A stretch of 64,000 nt of DNA from Ciona savignyi (taxonomy: Eukaryota; Chordata; Ascidiacea; Phlebobranchia; Cionidae). Position numbers and translations under genes: made by a program. Below are positions 11,526 to 22,610 of the stretch, piece by piece. Location of the stretch: positions 169,225 to 233,224 of the forward strand of contig CH001322.1 of NCBI GenBank assembly GCA_000149265.1. Reading direction: 5' to 3'. The notes under the pieces were generated by a model. It was not told the origin of the DNA, searched no databases, and saw nothing but the letters and a program-made list of their open reading frames with translations. The first letter of the stretch is position 1; each line of letters opens with the position of its first letter.

Positions 11526-13661
11526 TGTTGTTCCTTATGTTTTTGGGAAAATGGCATTTTTTATTATTTCCAAGATGCAAGTAACGGTAATTTATTTGGC
11601 TTTCATAGTTGTAGTCTAAATTATTTTGTATTAAATAATGTGAATTTTCCGATTTTTTTAAAGATTTTTTTATTATTTCTTGGATCTTTGTACTTTTTCA
11701 TGTATTTCCTGTAAATTGTGATCTTATTTTACATGGTTAGGTTATTTCCGAATGGGTGTGGTTATTTACAATGTTGTTTTTATTTTACGTTTTATGTTCA
11801 TTAAGATTCCAATATACCTTAAACTGCGTTTTCAATATTGCTTCACTCAACAAACACATCAGAAATTATTCCATTTCAATATTTCACAATCCAAAATGTT
11901 ACATGTGTTGCTGTACTGTTATATTTGCATGCAGCAAAACACACATTACCGCACAACAACCATATTCAGTCAATTTTAAAGGACCCAACTGCGATCAAAT
12001 TGGTTATAAAGCCTTTCTTCATCAACAAATGTATTAAAGACAAAACAATGACATGTATGAGTTGAACATTGGATACTTTAGACACATTTGCGGCCAGAAA
12101 ACGTTTTAACATTTAAATTGTCCGCATACTTTAACAAAAGTTTTATTCAAGTTTAACAAAGAAGTGTATAAAGAACACTTTTTAATGGTTTAGCACAAAT
12201 TGTTAATTTAAAATGTTTAAAAAATCAACCAAATTAATTGTGTCGTTTCGCAATTTGCCTCATTTAACATTACCAATCAATCTCTCTTTATTTTTACCAC
12301 CTCTTTGCTTCCCAATTGCTAAAAATGAGTTAAATTTACTTTGGTGCTGATGTATTTGTGGGAATTGAAGTTTTTTAAAATAGTTTTCCCTGTCAGTTCA
12401 TACAATTTTATTCATCCGTTTTCTAACACAAAGACCCACAATGTTACAAAACAATAGCTGTAGTGCATGATCACAGAAATGGCAAAAATACGCTTAATTC
12501 GCAGAAATTGCAAAATAACATATTCTAAGACCGTAATCTCGAAATTAGTAGAATTTCAACTGATATTTTATTTCACCCATCATTACATACATAATTCATG
12601 ATGCACTATTGTATTACACTTACATGTCAAATTCAATGTGCATTTCAAACAAGCTGTCATGTAAAACATATGTCTGTATGCATTTTAAATGAATTTTACC
12701 CTTTTACGACTAATTTAGAAATGTACCCACTAGAAATGTTTTGTACATAAAAAAGAAACCATTAGCTGCTAATATTCATGTAAGCTATATTAATACTCTG
12801 GTAGTCAAGGTGTGTATGCACATGCAAAATATTTAATATTAATTCAAATTTTTAACAAGTTGTTTATACAAATTTAATTGTTTTTTAATTAATACCATTT
12901 TTATAAACTGCCGTAGGAACCTTATATCACCAGACAATTAACGGATAATTGTTCATTGTAATTGTTGATTGTTTTCCATTGTGTAACATAGCACCATGTA
13001 GTATTGTGTGCAGTGTAAACCAGTACCCTCTTCAATTGGGCGTTTAAGTTGTATTTAAGTAACGGCTATTCCGTCCCTCTAAAGAATGGAGTTCCACATA
13101 GCCAGTAAGCCTAAGTTATGCGTGTGTTTTTTGAGTGTTCCGATCATTTTAGTGCATCAAAAATATGAGCATTTGTATTTTAATCTGTAAGCGTACACTA
13201 TATGTACTTTATTTGTTTTGTTAATAAGTAAAAAAAATGAGGAACAAAAAAGCAATGATAGCCCAATTTTAAACAATTTTTTATGGCTTTTTCTCACAAA
13301 CAGTTTTAAACAAATGAGTATTCTGGTTGTAAGATGTACATCGTTCTACATAAACTAACTAAAATAAGGTTTAAAACAAGCAAACAACAAAAATATTAAA
13401 CTCCAAACTATGATGGCTGTCCCTGTGAATTTGTCGTTTTCACACCGAATTAACCAAATATTCCTTTTTTTAGAGTTTTTATTATCACCAAATTCTGTTT
13501 AATAAAAACGTATTTTTAATCGCTACTTAATTTTTCATGCATCATTTCTATTATTATTCTGCATGTTCGTCACGTGTCAGTTTAACCCTTCAACCTGTGC
13601 TTGGTGCCATTAAAAGCAAGGTGCTCATACGGTGATTTATGTTTGTGTTCCAGTGTGTAGA
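11526..13661. other. AT-rich intergenic stretch
   Basis: No gene, RNA or clear repeat ends were recognised between the MPP-like gene and EOGT-A. The short open frames around 11752-12065 overlap one another in two frames and show no family resemblance. Confidence 0.6.
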
Positions 13662-16600
13662 ATGTACAGCAGCATCTATAGTCTCACTGTGTTTACACTG
13701 TTGGTTGGAAACCATGTTTACTCGTTAGGCAATTCTAAGTTTTTATATTACCAAGATGAAACTGGGGTGAACAAGGTAAGGGTGCTAATGAGATATTCTA
13801 TGCCAGTGGTTCCCAAATTGGGGTCCGCATACCTTTTAGGGTCTGTGAAGCACTTTCAGGAGGTCCGCGAAAAAAATTTGCTATATTTTTGCTCTGTGTA
13901 GGCCTATTTTTCACTATACGGTACATTGATTTTGTGGTTGTGATCGTTTAATTTTTTTAGTCTTCACTATACCGCCAAACATTAAGAAAATTGCAAGGCG
14001 TCCATAATGAGACAGTCGTTTTGACATTTTTTTATTTTAATGTTATAAATTTTGAATGTTAAGAAAATTAACAAATTTAATTTTTCTAATTTTGAATTAA
14101 AATTTTAATTATATATTGTTTTAATAAGCAACTTAAGTTCGAATTGCTAGAATCAAAAAAATAATTTCGAAATATTTCCTATTCAAATTGAATTTAGATT
14201 CTAAAATGCATACCCCTATTGGCTAAGCAATGGTGCATCGTTTGTGCCATTGGACAATGTCCTTACAAATATTTTTACGTCTCAAAGGTTTAACAAAATT
14301 GTAATTATGTTTTATTTAACATGACATACAACTAAAAGATCTGTTAACTAACTGTCTCTCTGCATATTTCCTACTCTGAATACCAAATACAAATGGAGAT
14401 ATCCTTTCTGGTGATAGTCAATTTTTCCGGTACCTCTAATTACTACAGGATCGCCTACTATACTATGTAATTGCAATAGCCTCGGATAAAACTAAAAAAA
14501 GGAAACTTCATCAAAATAAAGATTATGATATTAATGTTAAGGTTTGGGTTAAGTTGATTCTGGGGTTGAGATTACTGTTTGAGGCTTTTATTACTGTTGA
14601 GATTACTGTTTCAGGATTAGAATTAGTTTTCATGGCAATCCAAGCGATCCTGTAGGAATAGGGTAATTTATCAACAACATTTACCCACTCATCAGGATAT
14701 AAAAATGACTATATATATATATAAAATGTACACAAAACAAATCACTAACCACATGGTGTTTTGCAGAAGGCAAAATGCTGGGGGTATGAAAGAAACTGTA
14801 CAGCAGGGCAGAGATATGGCCTTCCCACCACTGGCTGTTTAAATGACAGGTTTCTGCAAGAATTCTGGAATTCGGTGGGTAAATATGAACCTGAATTAAG
14901 TTGTATTTAGAGAAACCTACTTCTTGGTAGTAACTGTGCGTTATTTTCAGGGGTAATTGCCTGAACCCAGCGGATTAATTGGTTCTACCAAATTAAAGGA
15001 ATGTCTCAATTATACAACACACTGCAATAGCTCCAGTAACCCAACGGTGGGCGCGAGGTGATCTGACGATTGCCCATGTGATAATCTCCTTGGTTTTCCC
15101 ATTCACGAGAATAAACATTAATATCCTATCCAAATAGGGAATGCAAGGCCGCTGTGTGGCATTTACGTTTTCGTTATTAATGGGTGTTTTTCCGTACATT
15201 TTAATACGTACTATTAAACCCTTAAATAAAACGGATTCTATTCAAGGTGGATTTTGGATACGTGCAGGAAAGAAGGGAAGAGTTTGATAAGTTGTTGCTA
15301 TGCCGACCGGGAGCACAGCAACAATCCATGCTCCAGTGTTCCAAGTAAATTAATTAAAACTTCATGTGTAAATTAATGTGTACGTGAGATGTTGAAGTCT
15401 ACAACTGGATATCTATGTCTAAAGCAATCACCCGAATATTAAAATCCTTTACAAAATCCCACATTTTCTGTTTACATGTTCGGCCTGGTAGTCTGCCGTA
15501 TTAGTGGGAAGCCTTTTAACCAAAAGGTTGCAGGTTCTGAATTGGTCGCTAGCTAGTCGATTGTTTCCTTTGGAAAGGCACTTAACAGACATTGCCTAAA
15601 CCCAGTGGATTAATGAGTTCTACCAATTTGAAGAAACAAGAGAACCATACACAACACCCTGCAATAGCTCCGGTAACCCAACGGTGGCGCGAGGTATGTN
15701 NNNNNNNNNNNNNNNNNNNNNNNNNNNNNNNNNNNNNNNNNNNNNNNNNNNNNNNNNNNNNNNNNNNNNNNNNNNNNNNNNNNNNNNNNNNNNNNNNNNT
15801 ACGAAAAATGCTTATCACACTTGGTATTCCCAAGCGGTCACCCATCCAAGTACTAACCAAGCCCGAGATTGCTTGACTTCCGAGATCAGACGAGATCGGG
15901 TATATTCAATCTGGAATGGTGATAAGCAAATATGCATAGCAAGGCAGAGGTAAAATGGAGCAAAATAATTAAAAACATATAAAAAGAAAATGCTTATCAC
16001 ACTTGGTATTCCCAAGCGGTCACCCATCCAAGTACTAACCAAGCCCGAGATTGCTTGACTTCCGAGATCAGACGAGATCGGGTATATTCAATCTGGAATG
16101 GTGAACCAAAAGGTTGCAGGTTCTGAATTGGTCGCTAGCTAGTCGATTGTTTCCTTTGGAAAGGCACTTAACAGACATTGCCTAAACCCAGTGGATTAAT
16201 GAGTTCTACCAATTTGAAGAAACAAGAGAACCATACACAACACCCTGCAATAGCTCCGGTAACCCAACGGTGGGCGCGAGGTGATCTGACGATTACCTGT
16301 GTGTTAACCCCCTGGTTTTCCACATTGTAAAAAACCTTCTTTACCCTTGCTTAAATGGCCCAATATTAACCATCATTTTCCCCAGATACACCCGGTACTG
16401 CAAAGCACAAAATCTATTTATTGATTTCACTGGTTTGCGTGACCCACATAACAGGGATAAATTTCGAGAAAACGTTTTCAAGCAGGGCCAAATTGGTGGC
16501 GATTGTGTATTGGACAGGCAACTGCTGCAATCCCAAGGTGACCATAAGAGTCCCTTGCAATCATGGTAAGTGCTTTTAATAGGATAGGATATTCATGTTT

Positions 16601-19600
16601 ATCTCCGTAAATGGGAAAATCAAGGGGGTAATCACACGGGCAATCGTCAGATCACCTCGCGGCCATTGTCGGGTTACCAGAGATTTTGCAGTGTGTTATA
16701 TATGACGCAAACGTTCCTTCAAATTGGTAGAACCCATTATTCCGCTGCATTCAGGCAGTGTGCGTTAAGTGCCTTGCCCAATAACACAACAAACTAGCTA
16801 GTGACCAGTTTCGAACTAGCAACCCTTCGGCTAAAAGGTGACACACTTAACCACTAGACTAACCTACTGAACAAGTCAATCATATACCTTGGAACAATGT
16901 AAAGTGTCTTGTATAGGTGCACAGTGATATACCTTATGCGCAAAGTAGGTAAAGCTATGATAGCGTTTATTACAGAATAATCAGATGACTTTTAATTTAA
17001 AGAGTCCATTAGATAACACTTCGTTTGGAGAAGTAATGTAAGGTTCTAAATACACAGCAGTGAATTGATGCTGAAAAATTAGTTTTTTGTAAAAAAGTAT
17101 TAATTCTCGTTTGAAGGTACGCTGAATTGGAAAACTTCTCGTCCATGAAATTCGCACGTGATAAGTGTGATGTCACAATCGAGCATCCCGTGATATTCAT
17201 GAAGATGGACTGGGGAGGAAACATGTTTCACCACTTCTGTGATTTCTTCAATTTGTATGTGACGCTTCACGTGAATGGATCATATTTTGACAGGAACACT
17301 CAGATTGTCATGTGGGACACGGTAAGTGGATAGAATAGTCATGTTTATCCCTGTGAACGGGAAAACCAGGGGGTCAAATCACCTCACGCCCACGTAAAAT
17401 ATTTGAAAAGATAAGCTGGACAACATCGACAAAGCGACAATCAGCATAACATGTCATGTAAAGTAAAATTAAAGTAATTTAGCAAAATATACAGACATAG
17501 GATCGGATAGGATATTCATGTTTATTCTCGTAAATTGGAAAATTAAGGGGGTTAACACACAAGCAATGGTCAGATCACCTCGCGCCCACCATCGGGTTAC
17601 CGGAGCTATTGTCATGTGTTATGTATGATTCACACGTTCCTTCAATTTGGTAGAACCCATTAATCTGCAGACAATGTCCATTTTGGTTGAAAGGCTTCGC
17701 ACTAAACCACCAGACTAATTGGCCGGACTAAACATGGCCCTAAATTCATCCCCCCCAATCTTAAAACAAGTTGTAGACAATTAGTTAAAACAATATTTAA
17801 AGCATATAAAAATGTAAAAAGGGTGTTTAGTTATAATAACTTGTATAATGGGGAAAGCCAACTATAGTAGTAGCAGCCCTGACAGTGTGGAACTGATTTG
17901 GAAAATAAAAAAAAATCACCGAAATGATTATAGTTGTATTTGCCGCTAATTTATGCACGATTTTAAATCGAAAACCCATTTTATGTGACTGTAATGATTA
18001 GTTCATGTTCCCCCACATCCGCTCTTGAAGCACTTGTGTGGGTTGCTATGAGTGTGTGGGTTGCCATGAGTGCTTCTATTGTTCAACTCTTACCAACAAT
18101 GCGTTGTTTCAGTGTGTTGTATATGATACACATGTTCCTTTAATTTTTTACAACCCGTTAATTCACTGGGTTCAGGCAATTTCCGTTAAGTGCCTTGCGC
18201 AAGGACACAACCAACTAGCTAGCAACAAGTTTCGAACCTGCAACCTTTCGACTAAAAGGCGCTAAACCACCAGACTAATCAGCCGCACTGTTCAATCCTT
18301 ACCACCAATATGTTGGGGCCTGGACTGAGAAATATACTAAGTGCATTCCCAAGATATTTTCAGCGTTTCTTGTTCTACTGGTATTAACATGCTGTTTATC
18401 TCTCCAAGCAATTTTATACCACTTTTAACATCAAATTTATAAATGGTGATCACATTGTTGCAATAGTCTACCCTTTGAAATGGGCCACATAGCTTAAATT
18501 GTCTATGGTTGAGCACATGGTAGCCTAAAAGTCACTACTATAAGAAAATACTAGACCCTTAAAAATCCCCCAAAAAATGTTAATGACTTATTAGTTTTAA
18601 AGATATGCAAAAGTAAATGTTATAATTGTCTGCAATTTACAGAAGGTAGTCGGCGATTGTGCAACACCTTTAATAACGGTCATGTCCTTGGGCAAGGCAC
18701 TTAACGGACATTGCCTGAACCCAGCAGATTAATAGTTTCTACTAAATTGAAGGAACGTGTCTATCATATACAACACATTGCAATAGCTCCGATAACCCGA
18801 CGATGAGCGCGAGGTGATCTGACGATTGCCCATGTGTTAACCCCCCTTGGTTTTCCCATTCACGGGGATAAACATGAATATCCTATCTTATACTAATCCC
18901 ATTACCCTAACAAACAGTAACAAAATCCCCAATTATCCCAGGCAACCACCCATTATTACGATCCCTTCTCAGTCTCATGGGAAGCATTCACCACACGACC
19001 AGTGGTTCCCCTACTTGATTGGGCCGACAAGAAAGTTTGTTTGGACGAAGTTCACTTCTCCCTCCTTCCACGAATGCGAAGTGGATTGTACTACAACACA
19101 TATGTGGTAGGTGCCTGTAGATGGTAGCACAGTAGTAACCTATGAGGATAGGATATTCATGTTTATCCCCGTGAATGGAAAAACCAAGGGGGTTAACACA
19201 CGGGCAATCGTCAGATCACATCAAGCCCAGCATTGGTTAACCGGAGCTATTGCAGTGTGTTATGTAAGATTCTTACAGTCCTTTAATTAAGTAGAACCCA
19301 TTAAGCCGCTGGGTTCAGGCAATGTCCGTTAAGTGCCTTGCCCAAGGACTAGCTAGCAACAAGTTTCGGGTCTCCAACCCTTGATCTAAAAGTCGACGCA
19401 CTTAACCACTAAACTAATCTGTCTGTATGCAAACACTTACATTTAAAAAATAGATACATACTAAGGACTGTTTTTTTTTAATTACCAAAAAACGCCAATG
19501 CCATTAGCAAAAAAACCGCCGAAACGCCAAAGCCATTAGTAAAAAAACGCCTTATTCATTTTTGGGTGATACAAGCAGGGTATAAAGGACATTGGTTAAT

Positions 19601-21693
19601 TATTTGTTTTTACTCTCCAGCCTCAAAAGTGCATTGGGTCGAACTTGTTTCGGTCTTTCTCGAGTTTCTTTCTCCAACGGATGCAAATCCAACAGTTGGG
19701 TCCTGCGCTCACTGAACAATCAAGACCCAAAATCAGGGTCACTTTGTTGCAAAGGGGAACCCCGGAAAATGAGAAGATTTTTCGACAAATTAAAAATCAA
19801 AAGGACTTGGAAAAAGTTTTCGACGATTTTCCCGATTTAGAACTCAAGGTGATAAAGCCTGGTTGTCATTGTTAATTCATTACCTTCCCATGTTTTATCA
19901 AGACATAACCGATTTATAAGAAGTAAATGCCACTTCAAGGGCGTTAACACACAGCAATCGTTAGATCACCTCGCGCCCATCGTCGGGTTGCCGGAGCTAT
20001 TGCAGTGTGTTCTTTATGATAGACATGTTCCTTCAATTTGATAGAACCCATTGATCTGCTGGGTTCAGGCAATGTCCATAAAGTGTCTTGCCTAAGGAAA
20101 CAACGAACTAGCTAGGGACCAGTTTCGCACCTGCAACCTTCTGATTGAATAGCGACAACCTTTCAGCTTAAATGCGAGGCACTAAACCACTAAGCTCTTC
20201 GGCCTAATATACATGGATTTAACCAAAAGGAAGATTTTTGTTTGGGATCATCACTACAGTTTAGTTGTGCTGTATTTAGAGTTGCGGTTAATAGGATTGG
20301 ATCAAATTTTCCTCTAGTATTACCTTTACTTGTTAGAGTTCGACACAGTACACACCGCATGCTTAGTTGTATGGCATAGACACAAGCAGTGACTTCATCC
20401 GGTCGGTTAGTTTGGTGGTTAAGTGCGACGCCTTTCAATCGAAAGGTTGCAGGTGCAAAACTGGTCGCTAGCTAGTCGCTTTTGTCTTTGGGCAAGGCAC
20501 TAGCTCTGGTGACCTGACGGTGGGCGCAAGGTATCTGACAATTGCCCATGTGTTAACCGCCTTGGTTTTCCCATTCACAGGGATAAACATAAATATCCTA
20601 TCCTATCCTACTTTCAAATAACAGTTTATATTGTGGGCTACAATTGTACTTTCTGTCTTCCAACCATTTGTGTGAATTTTTGTTCTAATGATCGTACTTT
20701 TGCACTGTAGAAACAGGCCTTTCAGGCCGACATTCCTGGCGCTACTGTGGACCCACTCCTTTTATCGTTTATTACCTTTGTTCGTAGGTGGTTGAATATG
20801 ATTGGAGGAAAATGTCGTTCAAAGAGCAGTTGTCGGTGACCCACAACAGCGATATATTCATAGGGATGCACGGAGCTGGGTTGACTCATTTCTTGTTCCT
20901 TCCTCCGTGGGCTGTCGCTTTTGAACTGTGAGTTTGTTAGCCTCTGTAATATGGTTAGTGCGTCGCCTTTCAGCTGAAGGGTAGCGGATAAGAAACTGGT
21001 CGCTAGCTAGTCGGTTGTGTATTAGGACAAGGCACTTCACGGACCATGTCTGAACCAAGCGGATTAATGGGTTTTATCAAATTGAAGAAACATGTGAATC
21101 ATACACTACACAATGCAAAAGCTATGGTAAACCGACTGTGGGTGCTAGGTGATCGGATAAATGCCTGTGTGTTAACTCCCTTGGTTTTCCTATTCACGGG
21201 GATTAAAATGAATATCCTATCCGATGCTTGTAAACAACCAGCTAGCAAGAGACTAGTTTCAAACCTTGAACCTTTAGGTTGAAAGGCGTCCAACTAAACC
21301 ACCAGACTAACCGGTCGGCCTAAACTAATACCAAGAGTTTTCGCACATTTTCGACAATTTTCTGAAAAACTTTTTTTACAATGAATTCCTACCCTCCACA
21401 GGTACAATTGTGATGATAAGGATTGCTATTATGACCTCGCGAGGTTACGTGGGGTCAAGTACGTGACGTGGAGCGATGGGGGAAACCCCGTAAACACCCC
21501 TAAACCTTCAGAGCAGGGAAAACACCATAAGTACGGACAGAACCCCAAATTTTGGAACTGGCGGTTCGAACCCCAAAGATTCAAAGAGATACTTTCGGAA
21601 GCACGTGAATATGTGCTGAATCATGCTACGTATAAATCGTTAATCAGCAAAAAGTTGTCGAAGCAGAAAAACAAAGCTAAAGCGGAATTGTAG
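13662..21693 (+). CDS. EOGT-like EGF-domain O-GlcNAc transferase, paralogue A
   Basis: Nine exons: 13662-13775, 14767-14874, 15247-15344, 16386-16565, 17117-17321, 18942-19106, 19621-19848, 20788-20927 and 21402-21693. They total 1530 nt in one frame (509 residues; human EOGT has 527). Residues 1 to about 22 look like a signal peptide. Landmarks in order are [93 protein letters not shown] (GT61 core, about 390) and [18 protein letters not shown]. The family transfers GlcNAc from UDP-GlcNAc to Ser/Thr of EGF repeats such as Notch in the ER lumen. The C terminus KAEL resembles an ER-retrieval tail. Exon 1 lacks the C-x-CPY segment that paralogue B and human EOGT carry. The exon 7 donor is GTGATA. 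Intron 3 holds 5S rRNA units and an assembly gap; other introns are rich in S1. Confidence 0.9.
13804..13920 (+). mobile_element. hAT-type transposon end fragment in EOGT-A intron 1
   Basis: The sequence starts CAGTGGTTCCCAA and continues with ggggtccgc and tctgtgaagca, a form common at hAT transposon ends. No matching inverted end was found, so the right limit is a guess. Confidence 0.45.
14429..14660. mobile_element. Degenerate MITE M1 in EOGT-A intron 1
   Basis: The left end is GGTACCTCTAATTACTACAG and the right end caagcgatcctgtagg. The central gggttgagattactgtt is partly duplicated. No clean target duplication is visible. Confidence 0.7.
14950..15134 (+). mobile_element. SINE S1, 5'-truncated, in EOGT-A intron 2
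   Basis: The copy begins at attgcctgaacccagcgg and ends at atatcctatcc. Confidence 0.85.
15482..15699 (+). mobile_element. SINE S1 running into an assembly gap
   Basis: The tRNA-like head is present. From about 15519 to the gap the sequence is almost identical to 16103-16277, on the other side of the 5S units. Confidence 0.85.
15700..15799. other. Assembly gap, 100 N
   Basis: Exactly 100 unknown bases, a standard scaffold gap size, lie within EOGT-A intron 3 between an S1 copy and a 5S rRNA unit. Confidence 0.99.
15809..15927 (-). rRNA. 5S ribosomal RNA, full-length unit
   Basis: On the minus strand it runs about 119 nt from GCTTATCACC to GTGATAAGC, and these ends pair perfectly as helix I. 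Inside are the conserved CCGATCTCGTCTGATCTCGG and the internal promoter region GGTTAGTACTTGGATGGG, followed by GACCGCTTGGGAATACC. A run of five T follows the 3' end, as expected for RNA polymerase III termination. It is antisense within EOGT-A intron 3. Confidence 0.93.
15991..16104 (-). rRNA. 5S ribosomal RNA, second unit, 5' end clipped
   Basis: The overlap is the same as the first unit, but its first five or so bases are replaced by S1 sequence at 16105. Helix I could not close fully, so it is probably a pseudogene or a junction artefact. The two units are about 182 bp apart, with a 63-bp spacer at 15928-15990. Confidence 0.88.
16105..16325 (+). mobile_element. SINE S1 repeat copy beside the 5S units
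   Basis: It starts abruptly at accaaaaggttgcagg, joined to the clipped 5S unit, and repeats the S1 at 15519-15699 almost without change. It then extends to gttaaccccctggttttcc, where it stops. Confidence 0.85.
16580..16868 (-). mobile_element. SINE S1, full length, in EOGT-A intron 4
   Basis: Tail, body and head are all recognisable on the minus strand; it begins 15 bp after the exon 4 donor. Confidence 0.88.
17327..17395 (-). mobile_element. SINE S1, short 3' fragment
   Basis: Only the gataaacatgac end and part of the body remain. It starts about 5 bp after the exon 5 donor of EOGT-A. Confidence 0.75.
17500..17735 (-). mobile_element. SINE S1 with internal loss, EOGT-A intron 5
   Basis: The tail has two TATCC units. 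The B-box region is shortened, but the head end ccggccaattagtctggtgg is kept. Confidence 0.85.
18108..18290 (-). mobile_element. SINE S1, 5' half only
   Basis: The head and first body blocks are present on the minus strand; the 3' half and tail are missing. Confidence 0.8.
18676..18893 (+). mobile_element. SINE S1, lacking the head
   Basis: It runs from gtccttgggcaaggcac to gaatatcctatcttata, ending about 50 bp before EOGT-A exon 6. Confidence 0.85.
19143..19425 (-). mobile_element. SINE S1, near full length, EOGT-A intron 6
   Basis: A complete minus-strand copy with a small deletion in the gtcggttgtgtccttggg block. Confidence 0.86.
19935..20205 (-). mobile_element. SINE S1, lacking the 3' tail, EOGT-A intron 7
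   Basis: The head and body are present. The B-box neighbourhood is duplicated (two copies of the aggttgc block). Confidence 0.83.
20397..20613 (+). mobile_element. SINE S1 with internal deletion
   Basis: The head from ggtcggttagtttggtgg to caaggcac is joined directly to agctctggtgacc, so about 85 bp of the body are missing. The TATCC tail is present. Confidence 0.85.
20950..21222 (+). mobile_element. SINE S1, EOGT-A intron 8
   Basis: Only the first bases of the head are lost; the copy ends in atatcctatcc. It abuts an oppositely oriented S1 head at 21230. Confidence 0.84.
21230..21324 (-). mobile_element. SINE S1, head fragment facing the previous copy
   Basis: This is the tRNA-like head only, on the minus strand, from ggccgaccggttagtctgg to the gctagc block. 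With the neighbour it makes a tail-to-head inverted pair. Confidence 0.8.
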
Positions 21694-22095
21694 GCTTCAC
21701 TGTATTAACTTATTTTACCTTACGTGCAATACGTTGTAAGCATTGTGTTTTTTACTTGTTGCGTGAAGCTTAAATGCGACCCGATAACCAACTCTAATAA
21801 CAACCTGTCCAGCTGCGCCACGTTTTTAAAGTTCTAACAATGCTATACACAAATCCACCTAGTTATTTACATCACCTGTCCATTTGTATTACTTTTCAAG
21901 AGTGCTCATCGTATATATTCATATATTTAAACCCGACATGTTAAGCAGACCATCAAATTACCTGCGCGCATTCTTACACTGTACGCTCCATGTGCAATAT
22001 CGTTCCAAACGAACCAGAAATGTGTTTTTCTGATTTCATCAGCATTAAACATGACGTCACGAAAAGAGTATAAATATTTTCCAATCCTGTTTCCA

Positions 22096-22356
22096 ATAGG
22101 ATAGGATATTCATGTTTATCCCCGTGAATGGGAAAACCAAGGGGGCTAACACACGGGCAATCGTCAGATCACCTCGCGCCCATCGTCGGGTTACTGGAGC
22201 TATTTCAGTGTGTTCAATTTGGTAAAACCCATTAATCCGCTTGGTTCAGGCAAGTTTCTTGCCCAAGGACACAACCGACTAGCTACCGATCAGTTTCGAA
22301 CCCTAAACCTCTCGGTTAAAAGTCGTCGCACAAAACCACCAGACTAACCGGTTGGC
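22096..22356 (-). mobile_element. SINE S1 downstream of EOGT-A
   Basis: A minus-strand copy with tail, body and head; about 40 bp of the middle (the tatacaacacac block) are shortened. Confidence 0.86.
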
Positions 22357-22489
22357 AATTTATGTTCGCAATTAATCAATGCGTGATAGATAGGTTGGCA
22401 CAGCCTCATGTTTTATAGCCCGGTGCTATGCCGACGCAACTATTAAGGCATTTAAACGCCCGAAACCCATTTAGCAGAAAACTAAAAGG

Positions 22490-22610
22490 ATGGAAACTGC
22501 ACACTAGAATGAAGATTATGACATTAGAGTCAGTTTTAAACATGGGGTTGGGGTTAGTTCTGGGGTTGAGATTCGTGTTTAGGGTAGCCACATTTTTTCA
22601 TAGCGCTTTT
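22490..22610. repeat. Core fragment related to MITE M1
   Basis: It carries ggaaactgcacactagaat, then ggggttggggttagttctgg and gttgagattcgtgtttagg in the order seen inside M1, without the M1 terminal repeats. The same arrangement recurs at 24900-25092 and partly at 9795-9870. Confidence 0.6.

Noticed and set aside
11752-12065. Three overlapping frames of 75-93 codons after the MPP-like gene
   Set aside because: They overlap in two frames on the same strand, are rich in AT-derived residues and match no family known to me.
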